Notes under the pieces: model-generated
What the model was told of the DNA's origin: nothing
The model's input: the letters and a program-made list of their open reading frames with translations, nothing else
The model's database searches: none
Position numbers and translations under genes: made by a program
Part shown: in pieces, positions 63,240 to 64,000 of the stretch
Layout: every line of letters begins with the position of its first letter
Numbering within the stretch: the stretch's first letter is position 1
Assembly (NCBI RefSeq): GCF_964204865.1
Contig: NC_135262.1
Location: 3,286,001 to 3,350,000 of the forward strand
Length of the DNA: 64,000 nt
Direction of reading: 5' to 3'
Source of the DNA: Styela clava
Lineage: Eukaryota > Chordata > Ascidiacea > Stolidobranchia > Styelidae

Positions 63240-63600
63240 GAACTACGGGTTGAGAAATATCTGAGCATAGTATTTCCTTTGGCATGGCCAAACGCAGTGA
63301 TCCGTAAACATTCTACAAATCCGAACTTCTGTGCAGTTTTGTGTTGGACTTGATCCGGGCTTCGCTTAGGTGTTTGTTAGACAGGAGTGTGATTTACGCC
63401 CGGATTATACAGGCTAGAAATGTTACACAAAACACAGAAATGTTTTCTGTTAGGATTATTATGATACTGGTAAATCAGAGTTTCCCACAAGCGTTTGAGT
63501 CTAAACATGTGAATCATATCCTGAATCGGTGCAGATGTGGAATTATTACCGGTACGGTTACTGTACAGGTCAGGTTGCGGTACCGGTATGGCAGTACGGC
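63240..63600 (+). repeat. Dispersed repeat, copy 2
   Basis: Counterpart of 57,424-57,785 in the same orientation, about 5.8 kb away, with visible substitutions and small indels. Confidence 0.75.
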
Positions 63601-64000
63601 CCACTATCCCGAATCTGGATTTGCGTCTACATTCCGGAAGAGCCAAAAAATGAATAGGCGTCTGTGAAACGGGGGGCGTCGAGTCGTCTGCGAGCTCGAT
63701 GCGTGAGAACGTCAGATGTCTGGATATGACGTCAAAGAAAGTCACGCACAGATCTGCAGTTCGGCACGGCTCTCGAATTTTGCTAATTTGATTTTCGTTT
63801 TTTGCCGATGTATACTGACCTATATGGTTAGATATACGATGTATTTCTGAATCATTATATTCAGTCTACTGTTGGTAGTGCCTAATTAAAATAATGTCGC
63901 GTAAATGCAAACGTCTGTGGATAAAATAATTACTTTTAAATAATATCAAGAGATTACAAAATTATGCGTTTCGATTAATACGTCTACGAGTCAACCTAAT
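63601..64000. other. Unique non-coding end of window
   Basis: Nothing recognisable beyond GC-richer sequence at 63,660-63,700 and AT-rich sequence to the end. Confidence 0.5.

Noticed and set aside
63341-63745. Overlapping plus and minus ORFs near 63.5 kb
   Set aside because: They cover the dispersed repeat copy and its flank; no family features, and the reading frame is broken in the other copy.

Overview
This window is eukaryotic and almost certainly metazoan. The tRNA genes have no encoded CCA end, carry internal box A and box B, and are followed by T-runs of the RNA polymerase III type. The unique flank holds a C2H2 zinc-finger relic with the animal HTGEKP linker and a CR1/Jockey-like non-LTR retrotransposon fragment. 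The exact species cannot be read from the sequence.

Positions 1 to about 57,009 form one head-to-tail array of roughly 290 threonine-tRNA-derived units, all on the minus strand and open at the left edge of the window. Two gene types recur as perfect 72-nt copies: tRNA-Thr(UGU), 16 identical copies, and tRNA-Thr(CGU), 13 identical copies. Around them lie near-perfect copies and several coherent variant families: a CGU family with C at position 33, UGU-like units with a changed acceptor stem, units whose anticodon is now UGC (8 copies) or UUC (1 copy), units with CAU anticodons and ruined 5' halves, and many clearly dead pseudogenes. Typical spacing is 156-187 bp. Wider gaps (245-275 bp) hold stubs of collapsed tRNAs marked by GGCGCC.

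The array is layered. Monomers form superunits of about 1.29-1.49 kb, and these sit in larger duplications: an 8.1-kb tandem duplication (about 21.19-29.29 kb against 29.29-37.03 kb), a 2.7-kb duplication (44.06 and 46.76 kb) and a 2.5-kb block repeated 11 kb apart (37.1 and 48.1 kb). Units become more degenerate towards the right end, as expected at the edge of an array kept uniform by unequal exchange. The many small ORFs across the array are translations of the tRNA repeats and are not genes.

From 57,010 to 64,000 the DNA is ordinary AT-rich sequence: a dispersed repeat present twice (57.4 and 63.2 kb), a frameshifted zinc-finger relic (58.5-58.84 kb), an unrecognised 113-codon ORF, and a broken, rearranged LINE fragment (61.3-62.4 kb). 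I see no intact, confidently recognisable protein-coding gene in the window.
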